Below are positions 54,348-63,298 of a stretch of DNA of 64,000 nt, piece after piece. Each line of letters begins with the position of its first letter. Within the stretch, counting starts at the first letter, position 1. Both the position numbers and the translations under genes were made by a program. Origin of the DNA: Bradyrhizobium commune (GTDB lineage Bacteria > Pseudomonadota > Alphaproteobacteria > Rhizobiales > Xanthobacteraceae); NCBI RefSeq assembly GCF_015624505.1, contig NZ_CP061379.1:2232001-2296000 (forward strand), in the 5' to 3' direction. The notes under the pieces were generated by a model. That model worked only from the letters and a program-made list of their open reading frames with translations. It did not search any database and was not told the DNA's origin.

Positions 54348-55454
54348 ATGTCGTTTCGTTTCAAGGCAATTGCAGCAGCCGCGCTGTCACTTGCTACGCT
54401 CGCCGCCGGCGGCTTGGCTCAGGCGGCTGATCTGCCGGTCAAGGCCGTCAAGAAGGCGCCTGATCTTCCGTTCTTCCTGGTGATCGACGACCGCGTGTCG
54501 TTCTCCTGGATGCCGAAGGGTACTGACCCCGGCATGTGGAGCACCCGCCCGGATGGCAGCATCAACGGCACCACCGCCAAGCAGGTCTACTCCTTCACCC
54601 ACTTCGACCTGTGGGCCTACGGCACCAACTTCTTCACGATCTCGATGTTCAAGTCGGGTCATAACGACCCTGCCTCGCCCTGTACCGCGCCGGGCGTGAC
54701 CATCACCGGCGGCGTCGGCAACTGCGCTGGCGCGACCGAGATCTACGGCCTGTTCCGCTCGACCTTCGGCTGGAACGAGCTGTTCAACACCAAGGCCTTC
54801 ACCATGGGGCCGTTGCACAACATCTCGTTCGAAGTCGGTATGGACGGCAACAGCGAGAACAACTTCCTGGCGCCCGCCAAGCGCGACGTGGTCGCCGGTC
54901 TCCAGTTCGCCTTCGACCTTCCATACAAGGGCTACGTCAACGTCGCTCCGTTGATGTACTGGGAGTTCTCGAACCACAACGCCTTCACGCAGTGCGGTCT
55001 GTTCGGTGCGGGCGTTGCGGGCGTGACTTGTAACTCCGACGGTAACGTCAGCTACAACCCGACCTGGGCCGTTGAAATCAACTACTACATGGATCTCGGC
55101 TTCCTGCCGCCGAGCATGCAGTACTTCTCGATCAGCGGCCGCGCCGGTTGGTATGGTGCGAAGGGCGACTCGAACGGCCTGCCTGCCCTCTCGGGTGCCG
55201 GCCGGCTCTCGACCGCCTCCAAGGTCGAGCTGAACAGCGAACCGATCCGTCTGACCTTCGACGCTTCGAAGGCGGTCTGGGGTGACAAGTACTCGCACTT
55301 CGTCGACCTCTGGGTTGCCTACCGTTACTGGCAGAACAAGTTCGGCCTCGACCACAACGCCATGCCCGGCGTCTGCACCATCGCCGCGACTGGCCAGAGC
55401 ACCAATAGCTGCACCGAGTCCACGGTTTACGGTGGTATCACTCTGAAGTTCTGA
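54348..55454 (+). CDS. Outer-membrane channel-like protein, possibly nucleoside-specific
   Basis: A 368-residue exported beta-barrel. The signal peptide is about residues 1-26 (FKAIAAAALSLATLAAGGLAQAAD). Strands alternate through the protein (VYSFTHFDLWAYGTNFFTI, LYGLF-type segments, FVDLWVAYRYWQNKFG), and the chain ends ...YGGITLKF with terminal Phe. Two Cys pairs (PCTAPG/GNCAG, QCGLF/VTCN) may form loop disulfides. Placement opposite a nucleoside importer suggests a Tsx-like outer-membrane channel for nucleosides, but similarity to Tsx is weak. The ATG at 54348 follows GGGGGTATCAGG. Confidence 0.8.
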   Translation: MSFRFKAIAAAALSLATLAAGGLAQAADLPVKAVKKAPDLPFFLVIDDRVSFSWMPKGTDPGMWSTRPDGSINGTTAKQVYSFTHFDLWAYGTNFFTISMFKSGHNDPASPCTAPGVTITGGVGNCAGATEIYGLFRSTFGWNELFNTKAFTMGPLHNISFEVGMDGNSENNFLAPAKRDVVAGLQFAFDLPYKGYVNVAPLMYWEFSNHNAFTQCGLFGAGVAGVTCNSDGNVSYNPTWAVEINYYMDLGFLPPSMQYFSISGRAGWYGAKGDSNGLPALSGAGRLSTASKVELNSEPIRLTFDASKAVWGDKYSHFVDLWVAYRYWQNKFGLDHNAMPGVCTIAATGQSTNSCTESTVYGGITLKF

Positions 55455-55474
55455 TCTGAGGTCTCCAAGGTTCG

Positions 55475-55512
55475 AATGGCGCCGCGCAGCAATGCGCGGC
55501 GCCATTCTGCTT
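55475..55512 (+). terminator. Intrinsic terminator of the outer-membrane channel gene
   Basis: A perfect 13-base stem, AATGGCGCCGCGC (55475-55487) with GCGCGGCGCCATT (55494-55506), loop AGCAAT, then CTGCTTT. It starts 20 bases after the stop codon and is highly stable. Confidence 0.8.
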
Positions 55513-55524
55513 TGAAGAGGCGAG

Positions 55525-55620
55525 CGTAGCCGCAGGGTGGGCAAAGGCGCAACGCGCCATGCCCACCACCTTCCAAAGCGAGGTTATTGGTGGGCACGCT
55601 TCGCTTTGCCCACCCTACAA
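55525..55620. repeat. Extragenic inverted repeat (GCAGGGTGGGCAAAG type)
   Basis: Left arm GTAGCCGCAGGGTGGGCAAA and right arm TTTGCCCACCCTACAA form the outer pair; inside, GCCCACCACC and GGTGGGC, with AAAGCG/CGCTTT, give further pairing. It fills the gap before the deaminase stop at 55639. Repeats with this core are also familiar from Bradyrhizobium-type genomes. Confidence 0.75.
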
Positions 55621-55638
55621 TTCCGAGTTTGCGGCTCG

Positions 55639-56130
55639 CTACTTCGTCCAAACGCCGTCGTGCAGCGCTGCGGCTTCGTCTTCCAGCAGCGGCCCCACAA
55701 CCACCGTCGGGCGCTGGCCGCTGGCGAAGACCTCGCGGCAGGGCAGGTCGAGCGTCGGGTTCTCCGGATGGTTGCCGGTCACGCCGCGCAGGCGGTGCTC
55801 GCTGAGGCCGTAGACCACGCGGCCGATGCCGGCCCAGTAGATCGCGCCGGCGCACATCGCACAGGGCTCGGCGGAGGAATAGAGCGTGGCCGTCGCCAGC
55901 ACCTCACGGTCCAGCGTGCGGCAGGCCTGGGTGGCTGCGAGGCGCTCAGCATGCGCGGTGCCGTCGTGATCCGGCATGTAGCCGTTCTCGGTCTCGATCA
56001 ACACATTGCCGTCGGCATCGACGACGATGCAGCCGAAGGGATGGTTGCCATGGGTCAGCGAGCGGCGTGCGACGGCGAAGGACAAACGCAAAAGCTGTTC
56101 GTCGCGTTCGGTTGCGCCACTCATCGACAT
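55639..56130 (-). CDS. Nucleoside/guanine-type deaminase (CDA fold)
   Basis: A 163-residue zinc deaminase of the cytidine deaminase-like fold. The motifs are TAHAERLA (His60, Glu62) and SAEPCAMCAGAI (Cys90, Cys93). Members include guanine deaminase, tRNA adenosine deaminase and related nucleoside deaminases. The length fits guanine deaminase or a nucleoside deaminase better than tRNA-specific TadA with its RNA-binding tail. It is the last gene of the second BMP operon, following the ATPase stop by 8 bases. It probably deaminates the imported purine. Substrate not fixed. Confidence 0.88.
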   Translation of the reverse strand: MSMSGATERDEQLLRLSFAVARRSLTHGNHPFGCIVVDADGNVLIETENGYMPDHDGTAHAERLAATQACRTLDREVLATATLYSSAEPCAMCAGAIYWAGIGRVVYGLSEHRLRGVTGNHPENPTLDLPCREVFASGQRPTVVVGPLLEDEAAALHDGVWTK

Positions 56131-56138
56131 TTCCCTGG

Positions 56139-57671
56139 TCAGTGACCCGCCATGTGCCGGCCGACCACGGTGAGATCGGCCTCGCTGGTACGCGCTTCAT
56201 ACACGAATTCACCGTGGAACATCACCACCAGCCGATCGGAGAGCTCGAGCAATTCGTCGAGGTCCTCGCTGACCAGCAGCACCGCGGCGCCTCGGTTGCG
56301 CGCAGCCATGATCTCGGCGTGGATCTGCGCGACCGCTGCGAAGTCGAGACCGAAGCAGGGATTGGCCGCGATCAGCACCTCGACGTCGCCGCCGAGCTCG
56401 CGGGCGAGCACGGCGCGCTGCACATTGCCTCCTGACAGCGCCGAGATCGGCGTGTCAGGCGTGCGGGTCTTGATCTTGTATTGGCCGATCTTCTTCTTCG
56501 CGTCATCGCGGAAGGCGCTGCGGTTAAGCCACCAGCCGCCGCTGGCGAAGGGAGCGCGGTCGAACTCGCGGAAGGCAATATTGTCGGCGACGCTCATGCC
56601 ACCGACGCAGGCGTTCTTCAGCGGTTCCTCGGGCAGCAGCGACATCCTGTGCCGACGCATCTCCTCGCGGCTGGCATGATAGGGATCGCCGGCGACGCGG
56701 ACCTCGCCGCTCTCGGCCTCGCGCTGGCCGGCCAGCACTTCGACCAGCTGGCGCTGGCCGTTGCCGGAAACGCCGGCGATGCCGACGATCTCGCCAGCGC
56801 GCACGGTGAGCGACACGTCATGCACAGCGACGGCACCGGCGTCATCGAGTGCGCGGACCTTCTCCAGCTCCAGCCTGGCCTTGCCGGTTTCGCCGGTGCG
56901 CGGCGGCTGCACCGTCAGTTCCTCGGCCCCGATCATGGTGCGCGCCATCGCATCCGGCGTCAGCTCCGCGACCTTGCCGGCGCCGGCGAGCTTGCCGCGG
57001 CGCAGGATCGTGACCTCGTCAGCGAAGGCCATGACCTCGCGGAATTTGTGCGTGATCATCAGGATGGTGAGCTCGCCCTTGACCACCATGTCGCGGAGCA
57101 TGCCGAGGACCTCGTCGGCTTCTGCCGGCGTCAGCACCGAGGTCGGCTCGTCCAGGATCAGGAAGCGGCGCTTCAGATAGAGCTGCTTGAGGATCTCGCA
57201 TTTCTGCCGCTCGCCGGCGGAAATATCGGAGACCTTTGCAGAGAGCGGCACCTTGAAGGGCATGCGGGCGAGGAACGCCTCGAGCTCCTTCATCTCGTTG
57301 GACCAATTCACCACCGCTGGCACATCGTCGCGCGCCAGCACCAGGTTCTCGGCAACGGTCATGGCCGGGACCAGCGTAAAGTGCTGATAGACCATGCCGA
57401 GGCCGAGTGCGTGGGCGTCCTTCGGATTGGCGATCGCCTGCTCGCGATCGCCAATGATGATGTCGCCCTCGGTTGCGTGGTAGTAGCCCATGATGCATTT
57501 GACCAGCGTGGACTTGCCGGCGCCGTTCTCGCCGAGCAGCGCATGGAACGAGCCCGGCCGCACTTTCAGTTCGACATTGTCCAGCGCCAGGAAGTCGCCG
57601 AAACGCATGGTCATGGCGATGGCGTTGACGCCGAAGGCGCCCGACGGTGGAGCGGATTCGCCGATGATCAC
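56139..57671 (-). CDS. Double-domain ABC ATPase (BMP system 2)
   Basis: A 510-residue ATPase with two domains. Domain 1: [45 protein letters not shown]. Domain 2: [47 protein letters not shown]. It starts with GTG at 57671, overlapping the isochorismatase-fold gene's stop by 4 bases. It lies after that enzyme and before the deaminase gene, an order different from system 1. It powers uptake of a purine-related solute by the permeases at 58370-60410. Confidence 0.9.
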   Translation of the reverse strand: MIIGESAPPSGAFGVNAIAMTMRFGDFLALDNVELKVRPGSFHALLGENGAGKSTLVKCIMGYYHATEGDIIIGDREQAIANPKDAHALGLGMVYQHFTLVPAMTVAENLVLARDDVPAVVNWSNEMKELEAFLARMPFKVPLSAKVSDISAGERQKCEILKQLYLKRRFLILDEPTSVLTPAEADEVLGMLRDMVVKGELTILMITHKFREVMAFADEVTILRRGKLAGAGKVAELTPDAMARTMIGAEELTVQPPRTGETGKARLELEKVRALDDAGAVAVHDVSLTVRAGEIVGIAGVSGNGQRQLVEVLAGQREAESGEVRVAGDPYHASREEMRRHRMSLLPEEPLKNACVGGMSVADNIAFREFDRAPFASGGWWLNRSAFRDDAKKKIGQYKIKTRTPDTPISALSGGNVQRAVLARELGGDVEVLIAANPCFGLDFAAVAQIHAEIMAARNRGAAVLLVSEDLDELLELSDRLVVMFHGEFVYEARTSEADLTVVGRHMAGH

Positions 57672-58351
57672 GAAATCGCCCCGATGAAAGCCTCTGACGT
57701 CGAGACTGCGCCGAACACGCCGCCCTGCATCTTGATCATCTTGAGCGCGTGCTCGTGGTTGCTCTTGTCAGTCGCGCCGCAGCAATCGTGCAGCAGCACG
57801 CATTCGAAACCGCGGTCGTTGGCCTCGCGCATGGTGGTGTGGACGCAGACGTCGGTGGTGATGCCGGTCAGCGCGATATTCTCGATGCCGCGCACGCGCA
57901 GGATCAGTTCGAGATCGGTGGCGCAGAACGAGCCTTTGCCGGGCTTGTCGATGATCGGCTCGCCCGGCAGCGGAGCGAGTTCCTCGATGATGTCCCAGCC
58001 GGGCTCGCCACGCACCAGAATGCGGCCGCAGGGGCCGGGATCGCCGATGCCGGCACCGATCTGGCGCGAGCGCCAGCGCTTGTTGGCGGGCAGGTCGGCG
58101 AGGTCGGGGCGATGGCCTTCGCGGGTATGAATGATGTGAAAGCCTTGGGCGCGCATCGCAGCGAGCAGCTTCTTGATCGGTTCGATCGGCGCCCGCGTCA
58201 GCGAGAGGTCATAGCCCATCTTGTCGACATAACCGCCGACGCCGCAGAAGTCGGTCTGCATGTCGATGATGATGAGCGCCGTATTCTCGGGACGGAGATC
58301 ACCATTGTAAGGCCAGGCGTAGGGCTCGGACTTGATGTAGCGCTCGGGCAT
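57668..58351 (-). CDS. Isochorismatase-fold cysteine hydrolase
   Basis: A 227-residue cytoplasmic amidohydrolase. Catalytic Asp30 is in [11 protein letters not shown], the Lys is 136 or 139 in IDKPGKGSF, and nucleophile Cys169 is in [11 protein letters not shown]. This fold includes biuret hydrolase, ureidoacrylate hydrolase (RutB) and N-carbamoyl amidases. Its place inside a purine/ureide transport operon, between permease and ATPase, suggests a carbamoyl or ureide substrate such as biuret or an N-carbamoyl compound; that is inference. The ATG at 58351 is 19 bases after the permease stop. Its stop overlaps the ATPase start. Confidence 0.87.
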   Translation of the reverse strand: MPERYIKSEPYAWPYNGDLRPENTALIIIDMQTDFCGVGGYVDKMGYDLSLTRAPIEPIKKLLAAMRAQGFHIIHTREGHRPDLADLPANKRWRSRQIGAGIGDPGPCGRILVRGEPGWDIIEELAPLPGEPIIDKPGKGSFCATDLELILRVRGIENIALTGITTDVCVHTTMREANDRGFECVLLHDCCGATDKSNHEHALKMIKMQGGVFGAVSTSEAFIGAIS

Positions 58352-58369
58352 GGACGACCTCGTGCGTGT

Positions 58370-59296
58370 TTACCGTGTGATCGAGAGTTCGGCGGGGGCG
58401 CCGGTCAGCGTCCGCTTTGGCGAGCAGGTGATGATCATGATTGCCAGCGTCAGAATGTAGGGCGCGGCGTTGAAGAGGTGATAGCCGGAGGTGACGCCGA
58501 CCGATTGCAGCGCAGGTCCAAGCGCGGCCGCGCCGCCGAAGGCCAGCGAGGCCCACAGGCAGAGCAGCGGATCCCAGCGCGCGAAGATGACCAGCGCCAC
58601 GGCGGTGATGCCCTGGCCGGAGGACAGGCCTTCGTTCCAGCTGCCGGGATAGAACAGCGACAGGAACGAGCCGCCGATGCCGGCGAGGAAGCCGCCGACC
58701 ATGGTGGCGCGCAGGCGGATCAGGAGCACGGAATGGCCCATGGCGCGTGCGGCGTCCGAACTCTCGCCGGCGGTGCGGATCAGGAGGCCCCAGCGCGTGG
58801 TGCGGAAGGCCCAGTACAGGATTGGTGCGAGCGCCACGCCGATCAGAAAGAGGACGTTGACGCGCAGCGCTGCGCGGAGCTGCGGGATGTCGCTCCACCA
58901 GCCGAAATCGATCGCGGGCAGCCGCGGCGCGGTAGGCTCGATCAGCGGCTTGCCGAGATAGAAGGCGAGGCCGGTGCCGAACAGCATCAGCGCGATGCCA
59001 ACCGCGACGTCGTTGACGCGCGGCAGCGAGCAGATACCGGCATGGAGCGCGCCAAGCAGCGCGCCGGTGACGCCGGCGGCAAGTACACCAAGCCAGGGCG
59101 AGCCGGTGAGATAGGAGATGCCGTAAGCGCTCATTGCGCCCATCACCAGCGTGCCCTCGAGGCCGAGATTGATGCGCCCCGAACGCTCGGTGATGCACTC
59201 ACCGAGGCTCACGAACAGGAACGGCGTGGAGACGCGAATGGCGCCGCCGAGCACGGCGAGCGGGACGGTCCAGAGTCCGATCGATCCGTCTGCCAT
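58370..59296 (-). CDS. ABC transporter permease (BMP system 2, second)
   Basis: A 308-residue permease with the same core as the partner in system 1 (INLGLEGTLVMGAMSAYGI, VAVGIALMLFGTGLAFYLG, WGLLIRTAGESSDAARAMG, MVGGFLAGIGGSFLSLFYP, QGITAVALVIFARWDPLLCL). The ATG at 59296 lies one base before the stop of the preceding permease gene. With its partner it makes the membrane channel of a second purine or nucleoside importer. It is 19 bases from the isochorismatase-fold gene. Confidence 0.9.
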   Translation of the reverse strand: MADGSIGLWTVPLAVLGGAIRVSTPFLFVSLGECITERSGRINLGLEGTLVMGAMSAYGISYLTGSPWLGVLAAGVTGALLGALHAGICSLPRVNDVAVGIALMLFGTGLAFYLGKPLIEPTAPRLPAIDFGWWSDIPQLRAALRVNVLFLIGVALAPILYWAFRTTRWGLLIRTAGESSDAARAMGHSVLLIRLRATMVGGFLAGIGGSFLSLFYPGSWNEGLSSGQGITAVALVIFARWDPLLCLWASLAFGGAAALGPALQSVGVTSGYHLFNAAPYILTLAIMIITCSPKRTLTGAPAELSITR

Positions 59297-59297
59297 C

Positions 59298-60410
59298 TCA
59301 GGATTTTCCCTTCAGAAACCCGATGCGGCCGTAGAGTGCATCGCTGGCCAGCACGAAGACGAAGATGATGCCCTGCAGCACCAGCACGGATGCATCAGGC
59401 AGTCCAAGACGTCGTTGCAGCAGACCGCCGCTGGCGCTGATGCCGCCAAGCAGGATCGCGACGGGAATGATGGCGAGCGGATTCTGCCGCGCCAGGAAGG
59501 CGACGAGGATGCCGGTGAAGCCGTAGCCGGCCGCGAGGTTGGCGTTGGTACGCCCCTGCACGGCGGCGACCTCGACCATGCCGGCAAGGCCGGCGGCGCC
59601 GCCGGCGAGGAAGCAGATGGTCAGGATCAGCTTGCTGACGCCGAGGCCAACGATCTTTGCGGCGCGGATGTTGCCGCCGGCGACGCGCGCGGCAAAGCCG
59701 AACACGGTGTGATAGATCAGGATATAGGCGGCGATCGCGGCGATCAGGCCGAAGACCAGGCCCCAATGCACGTCGGTGCCGGGAATAGAGCCGATCATGT
59801 TGGCGGCGCCGATCTCGCGGGTCGACGGCTTGTTGAGGCTGGCGGGATCGCGCATCACGCCTTCGACGAGATGGTTGAGGATCGCGAGGCCGATGTAGAC
59901 GAGGAGCAGGCTGGATATTGTTTCGTTGACGCCGCGATATTGCCGCAGCGCGCCCGCCAGCATGATCCACAAGCCACCCCCGACGACACCGGCGACGACC
60001 ATGGCAGTTTGCACGACGAGCGGCGGCATGCCCTGGAGCGCCAGCGCGATACTGGTCGCCGAGAGCGCGCCGATCAGCAGCGCGCCTTCGCCGCCGATGA
60101 TGACCATGCCGAGCTGCGCCGGCAGCGCCGTGCAGAGCGCGGTCAGGATCAGGGGCGCGGCACGCGTCAGCGTGTTCTGCCAGGAGAACCAGGTGCCGAA
60201 GGCGCCCTGGTACATGTAGAAATAGAGGTCCAGCGGGTTCTTGCCGAACAGCATGACGAAGATCCCGAAGACCACGAGCGCGCCGGCAAGCGCCGCGCCC
60301 GGGATCAGGACGTATTCGATCGTGCCGCCATGGCGTTGCAGAAAGCCGGGGTCGGCGGCCGGGGCAATTGTCCCGGCCGCCTCGGCAGAATCCGCTGCTT
60401 CCGATGTCAC
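59298..60410 (-). CDS. ABC transporter permease (BMP system 2, first)
   Basis: A 370-residue permease. Segments include LIPGAALAGALVVFGIFVMLF, the core LGMVIIGGEGALLIGALSA, VQTAMVVAGVVGGGLWIMLAG, LVFGLIAAIAAYILIYHTVFG and YGFTGILVAFLARQNPLAI. It starts with GTG at 60410, overlapping the binding protein's stop in GTGA. Compared with system 1 it has a longer N-terminal region (PAADPGFLQRHGGTIEYV). It follows the binding-protein gene directly, so system 2 is ordered binding protein, permease, permease, enzyme, ATPase, enzyme. Confidence 0.9.
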   Translation of the reverse strand: MTSEAADSAEAAGTIAPAADPGFLQRHGGTIEYVLIPGAALAGALVVFGIFVMLFGKNPLDLYFYMYQGAFGTWFSWQNTLTRAAPLILTALCTALPAQLGMVIIGGEGALLIGALSATSIALALQGMPPLVVQTAMVVAGVVGGGLWIMLAGALRQYRGVNETISSLLLVYIGLAILNHLVEGVMRDPASLNKPSTREIGAANMIGSIPGTDVHWGLVFGLIAAIAAYILIYHTVFGFAARVAGGNIRAAKIVGLGVSKLILTICFLAGGAAGLAGMVEVAAVQGRTNANLAAGYGFTGILVAFLARQNPLAIIPVAILLGGISASGGLLQRRLGLPDASVLVLQGIIFVFVLASDALYGRIGFLKGKS

Positions 60411-61519
60411 GAAGTCGCTCCGATCACGCCCTCGACGAGATAGTCCATCTTCTCGAGCTCAGGATCCTTCTGGCCGCGATCGGTGCCGGCGGGGATCACC
60501 GTCTTGCCCTTGTTGTCGACCAGCCCACCCTTGAACACGGCGTAGCCGTCCGCGGACAGGAACTTGGCCTTGATGTCGTCGGCGTGCTTGCGCGCCTCGG
60601 CCGAAACCGCCTCGCCATACGGAGACGTCTTGACGATCTCTTCCTTGAGGCCGCCGCGATAGAAGTTCGGGATGGTCTCGCCGGCGGCGATCATCTTGAC
60701 GAACTTCGGATACAGCGCTTCCCAGTTCCACTCGGCGCCGGTGAGATAGGCCTTCGGCGCCAGCGGCGACTGGTTGACGTGATAGCCGCAGACGAACGCG
60801 CCGCGGCGTGCCGCGTTCTCGACCATGGTCTTCGGACCGTCGACGTGACAGGTCAGAACGTCCACGCCCTGGTCGATCAGGCTGTTGGTGGCCTCGGCCT
60901 CCTTGACCGGCATCGACCAGTCACCGGTGAAGATCACCTGCGTGGTGGCCTTGGGGTTGGCGAGCTTGGCGCCGAGCGCGAAAGCGTTGATGTTGCGCAG
61001 CACCTGCGGGATCGGCTTGGCCGCGACGAAGCCGAGCTTGCCGCTCTTGGAGGTGTAGCCGGCGACGATGCCCGAGATGTACTGGGCTTCGTCGATATAG
61101 CCGAAATAGCTGCCGGCGTTCTTCGGATCCTTGTCGCTCCAGAGGCCGCCGCAGTGCTCGAAGCGGAGCTTCGGGTACTTGTTGGCCATCTTGATCATGT
61201 GCGGATTGTAGTAACCGAACGAGGTCGGGAAGAGCAGGGAGGCGCCGTCGAGATTGATCATCGACTCCATCGTCTTCTCGACGGCGTCGGTCTCCGGCAC
61301 CTTCTCTTCCTCGACGACCTTCAACCCGGCGATCTTCTTCAGCGCCGCCGCGCCCTGGGCATGCGCCTGGTTGTAGCCATAGTCATCGCGCGACCCGACA
61401 TAGATGAAGCCGATGGTGGTGTCGGCTGCGAAGGCCGGCCGGGCGCCGGCCGCCGCGCCGAGGGTGAGGGCCGCGCCGCCCTGCAACAAATGCCGTCGTG
61501 AAATCCTGCCAAAATCCAT
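60407..61519 (-). CDS. BMP-family substrate-binding protein with Tat-like leader (system 2)
   Basis: A 370-residue binding protein. Its leader MDFGRISRRHLLQGGAALTL contains a twin-Arg motif (SRRHLLQ), unlike the Sec leader of the system 1 protein. The mature part shows TTIGFIYVGSRDDYGYNQAH, SLLFPTSFGYYNPHMIKMA, YPKLRFEHCGGLW, QVIFTGDWSMPVKEAEATN and VDVLTCHVDGPKTM. The ATG at 61519 follows GGGAGCAACCA. It is first gene of its operon and divergent from allC. Tat export suggests folding in the cytoplasm before secretion. Ligand unknown, probably purine-like or ureide-like. Confidence 0.9.
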   Translation of the reverse strand: MDFGRISRRHLLQGGAALTLGAAAGARPAFAADTTIGFIYVGSRDDYGYNQAHAQGAAALKKIAGLKVVEEEKVPETDAVEKTMESMINLDGASLLFPTSFGYYNPHMIKMANKYPKLRFEHCGGLWSDKDPKNAGSYFGYIDEAQYISGIVAGYTSKSGKLGFVAAKPIPQVLRNINAFALGAKLANPKATTQVIFTGDWSMPVKEAEATNSLIDQGVDVLTCHVDGPKTMVENAARRGAFVCGYHVNQSPLAPKAYLTGAEWNWEALYPKFVKMIAAGETIPNFYRGGLKEEIVKTSPYGEAVSAEARKHADDIKAKFLSADGYAVFKGGLVDNKGKTVIPAGTDRGQKDPELEKMDYLVEGVIGATS

Positions 61520-61651
61520 TGGTTGCTCCCTTGGCGGATGGACCGCCTCAATCTCGCGGCTGCGCCGGTCTGGCGGAGCCCGGGATAAGATGTCGCAAGC
61601 TTCGTGCCAGAGGCTATGAAGCGTGCATTTCGAAATAAGATATTGAAAAGT

Positions 61652-61732
61652 ATATAGTATATGGATCACCCGAATCCTGATGAGGAAAGTGGCAGATTAA
61701 ATTATGAGCAGTATCTTTTGATTGTATGCAAT
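61652..61732. promoter_or_regulatory. AT-rich divergent control region with palindromes
   Basis: The gap 61520-61904 separates the BMP system 2 operon from allC. Its middle, about 61620-61740, is far more AT-rich than the window. ATATA-G-TATAT (61652-61662) is a perfect 11-base palindrome, and ATTGTATGCAAT (61721-61732) is a 12-base near-palindrome (10 of 12) like FadR-type GntR sites. Both could bind a regulator that controls the two directions. No gene is seen in this gap. Confidence 0.4.
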
Positions 61733-61904
61733 GGAGTTAAGCAACCCTAACCGGCTCTCAGGTGTGCATGACCACGGTTGGGCGGGTCTGCCGGCTACCG
61801 CATTCATGCTAACCACGCGCTGGTTCGGATGACGCCGGCTAAACGATTTTCGCTGGCACCGAACTTGAATCGATTGTGGTTGCGACCGCGGCGCGGTCTC
61901 CAGG

Positions 61905-63182
61905 ATGGAAAGCTTGACCGAGATGGGTTCTGCCAACGCCGTTCAAAATGCATCGCTCGGCGAGGAGATCGTACGTCGCATCAATGAGCTCGGCGCGATC
62001 TCGGAAGACACCGACAAGCTCACCCGCATCTATCTCAGCAAGGAACTGCGCGTGGCCTCGGACCTGATCCTCGGCTGGATGCGCGAGGCGGGCATGAGCG
62101 CGCATCTGGACGCGGTCGGCAATGTCTGTGGCCGCTACGAAGGCGCGCGGCCGGGCGCGCCCTGCCTGATGCTTGGCTCCCACTACGACACCGTGCGGGA
62201 CGCCGGCAAATGGGACGGGCCGCTGGGCCTGATCACGGCGATCTCCTGCGTTGCCGATCTCAACCGCCGCGGCAAGCGCCTGCCGTTTGCGGTCGAGGTC
62301 GTTGGCTTTGCCGACGAAGAGGGCGTGCGCTTCGCCTCAACCCTGCTCGGCAGCCGCGCGGTCGCCGGCACGTTCGACGAAAGCGTTTTGAATACGCGCG
62401 ACCGCGACGGCGTGTCGATGCGTCAGGCGCTCGTGCAATTCGGGCTCGATCCTGATCATATCGGTGCGGCCGCGCGGGCGCGCCGCGAGCTGCTGGCCTA
62501 TCTCGAATTGCATATCGAGCAGGGGCCGGTGCTGGAAGCGCAGAATTTGCCGGTCGGCGTGGTCACGGCGATCGCGGGCGCGACACGGCTCGCCGCGCGC
62601 CTGACCGGCATGGCCGGTCATGCCGGCACGGTGCCGATGGCGTTGCGGCGCGACGCGCTCACGGGTGCTGCCGAATGTATCGGTGCGATCGAAGAGTTCT
62701 GCCGCACCGACGAGGGCGGGCTGGTCGGCACCGTCGGCTACATCCAGGCGAGGCCCGGCGCGACCAACGTCATTCCGGGCGACGTATCATTCACCATCGA
62801 CATGCGCGCGCCGACCGACATGCATCGCAAGCGCGCGGTCGCCGATATCGTCCGCCAGATCGAGGCCATCGCAAAGCGCCGGCAAGTGGCGCTTCAGCTC
62901 AACGTCACCCACGAAAACCGCACCGCGCCGTGTGCGCCCTGGCTGAGGGATCAGATCGCGCAGGCGATCGCCGCTGAGGGCTCTTCGGCGTTCGAGTTGC
63001 CGAGTGGGGCCGGGCATGACGGCATGGCCATGATCGACATTGCCGATGTCGGCATGATCTTCGTCCGCTGCCGCGGCGGCATCAGCCACCACCCCGACGA
63101 GCATGTCGATCTCGCCGACGCCGATGCCGGTGCGCGGGTGCTGCTCAGAGTGGTCGAGAATTTCCGGCCGCGTGAGGGATAG
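61905..63182 (+). CDS. allC: Allantoate amidohydrolase, M20 family
   Basis: A 425-residue zinc-dependent amidohydrolase. Metal ligands lie in GSHYDTVRDAGKWDGPLG, EVVGFADEEGVRF and LELHIEQGPVLEA, with the late GISHHPDEHVDLAD His. AGHAGTVPMALRRDALTG is the family's dimerisation/lid block. It hydrolyses allantoate to ureidoglycine or related carbamoyl compounds, next after allantoinase. The start may be ATG 61905 or ATG 61923 (after GGAAAGC); I kept 61905. Hydantoinase/carbamoylases have the same fold, so allantoate is likely rather than certain, supported by the surrounding ureide genes. Confidence 0.87.
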   Translation: MESLTEMGSANAVQNASLGEEIVRRINELGAISEDTDKLTRIYLSKELRVASDLILGWMREAGMSAHLDAVGNVCGRYEGARPGAPCLMLGSHYDTVRDAGKWDGPLGLITAISCVADLNRRGKRLPFAVEVVGFADEEGVRFASTLLGSRAVAGTFDESVLNTRDRDGVSMRQALVQFGLDPDHIGAAARARRELLAYLELHIEQGPVLEAQNLPVGVVTAIAGATRLAARLTGMAGHAGTVPMALRRDALTGAAECIGAIEEFCRTDEGGLVGTVGYIQARPGATNVIPGDVSFTIDMRAPTDMHRKRAVADIVRQIEAIAKRRQVALQLNVTHENRTAPCAPWLRDQIAQAIAAEGSSAFELPSGAGHDGMAMIDIADVGMIFVRCRGGISHHPDEHVDLADADAGARVLLRVVENFRPREG

Positions 63183-63298
63183 TCGCATCCAGTTAACGAT
63201 GTCGCGAGCCCCGCAAGTTCCCGGGTAGAGAGACGAATCAGCTGCATTTAGAATAAGCCAGCACCGAACCACCCGAGACTTTGGCCGACTTAAGCATT

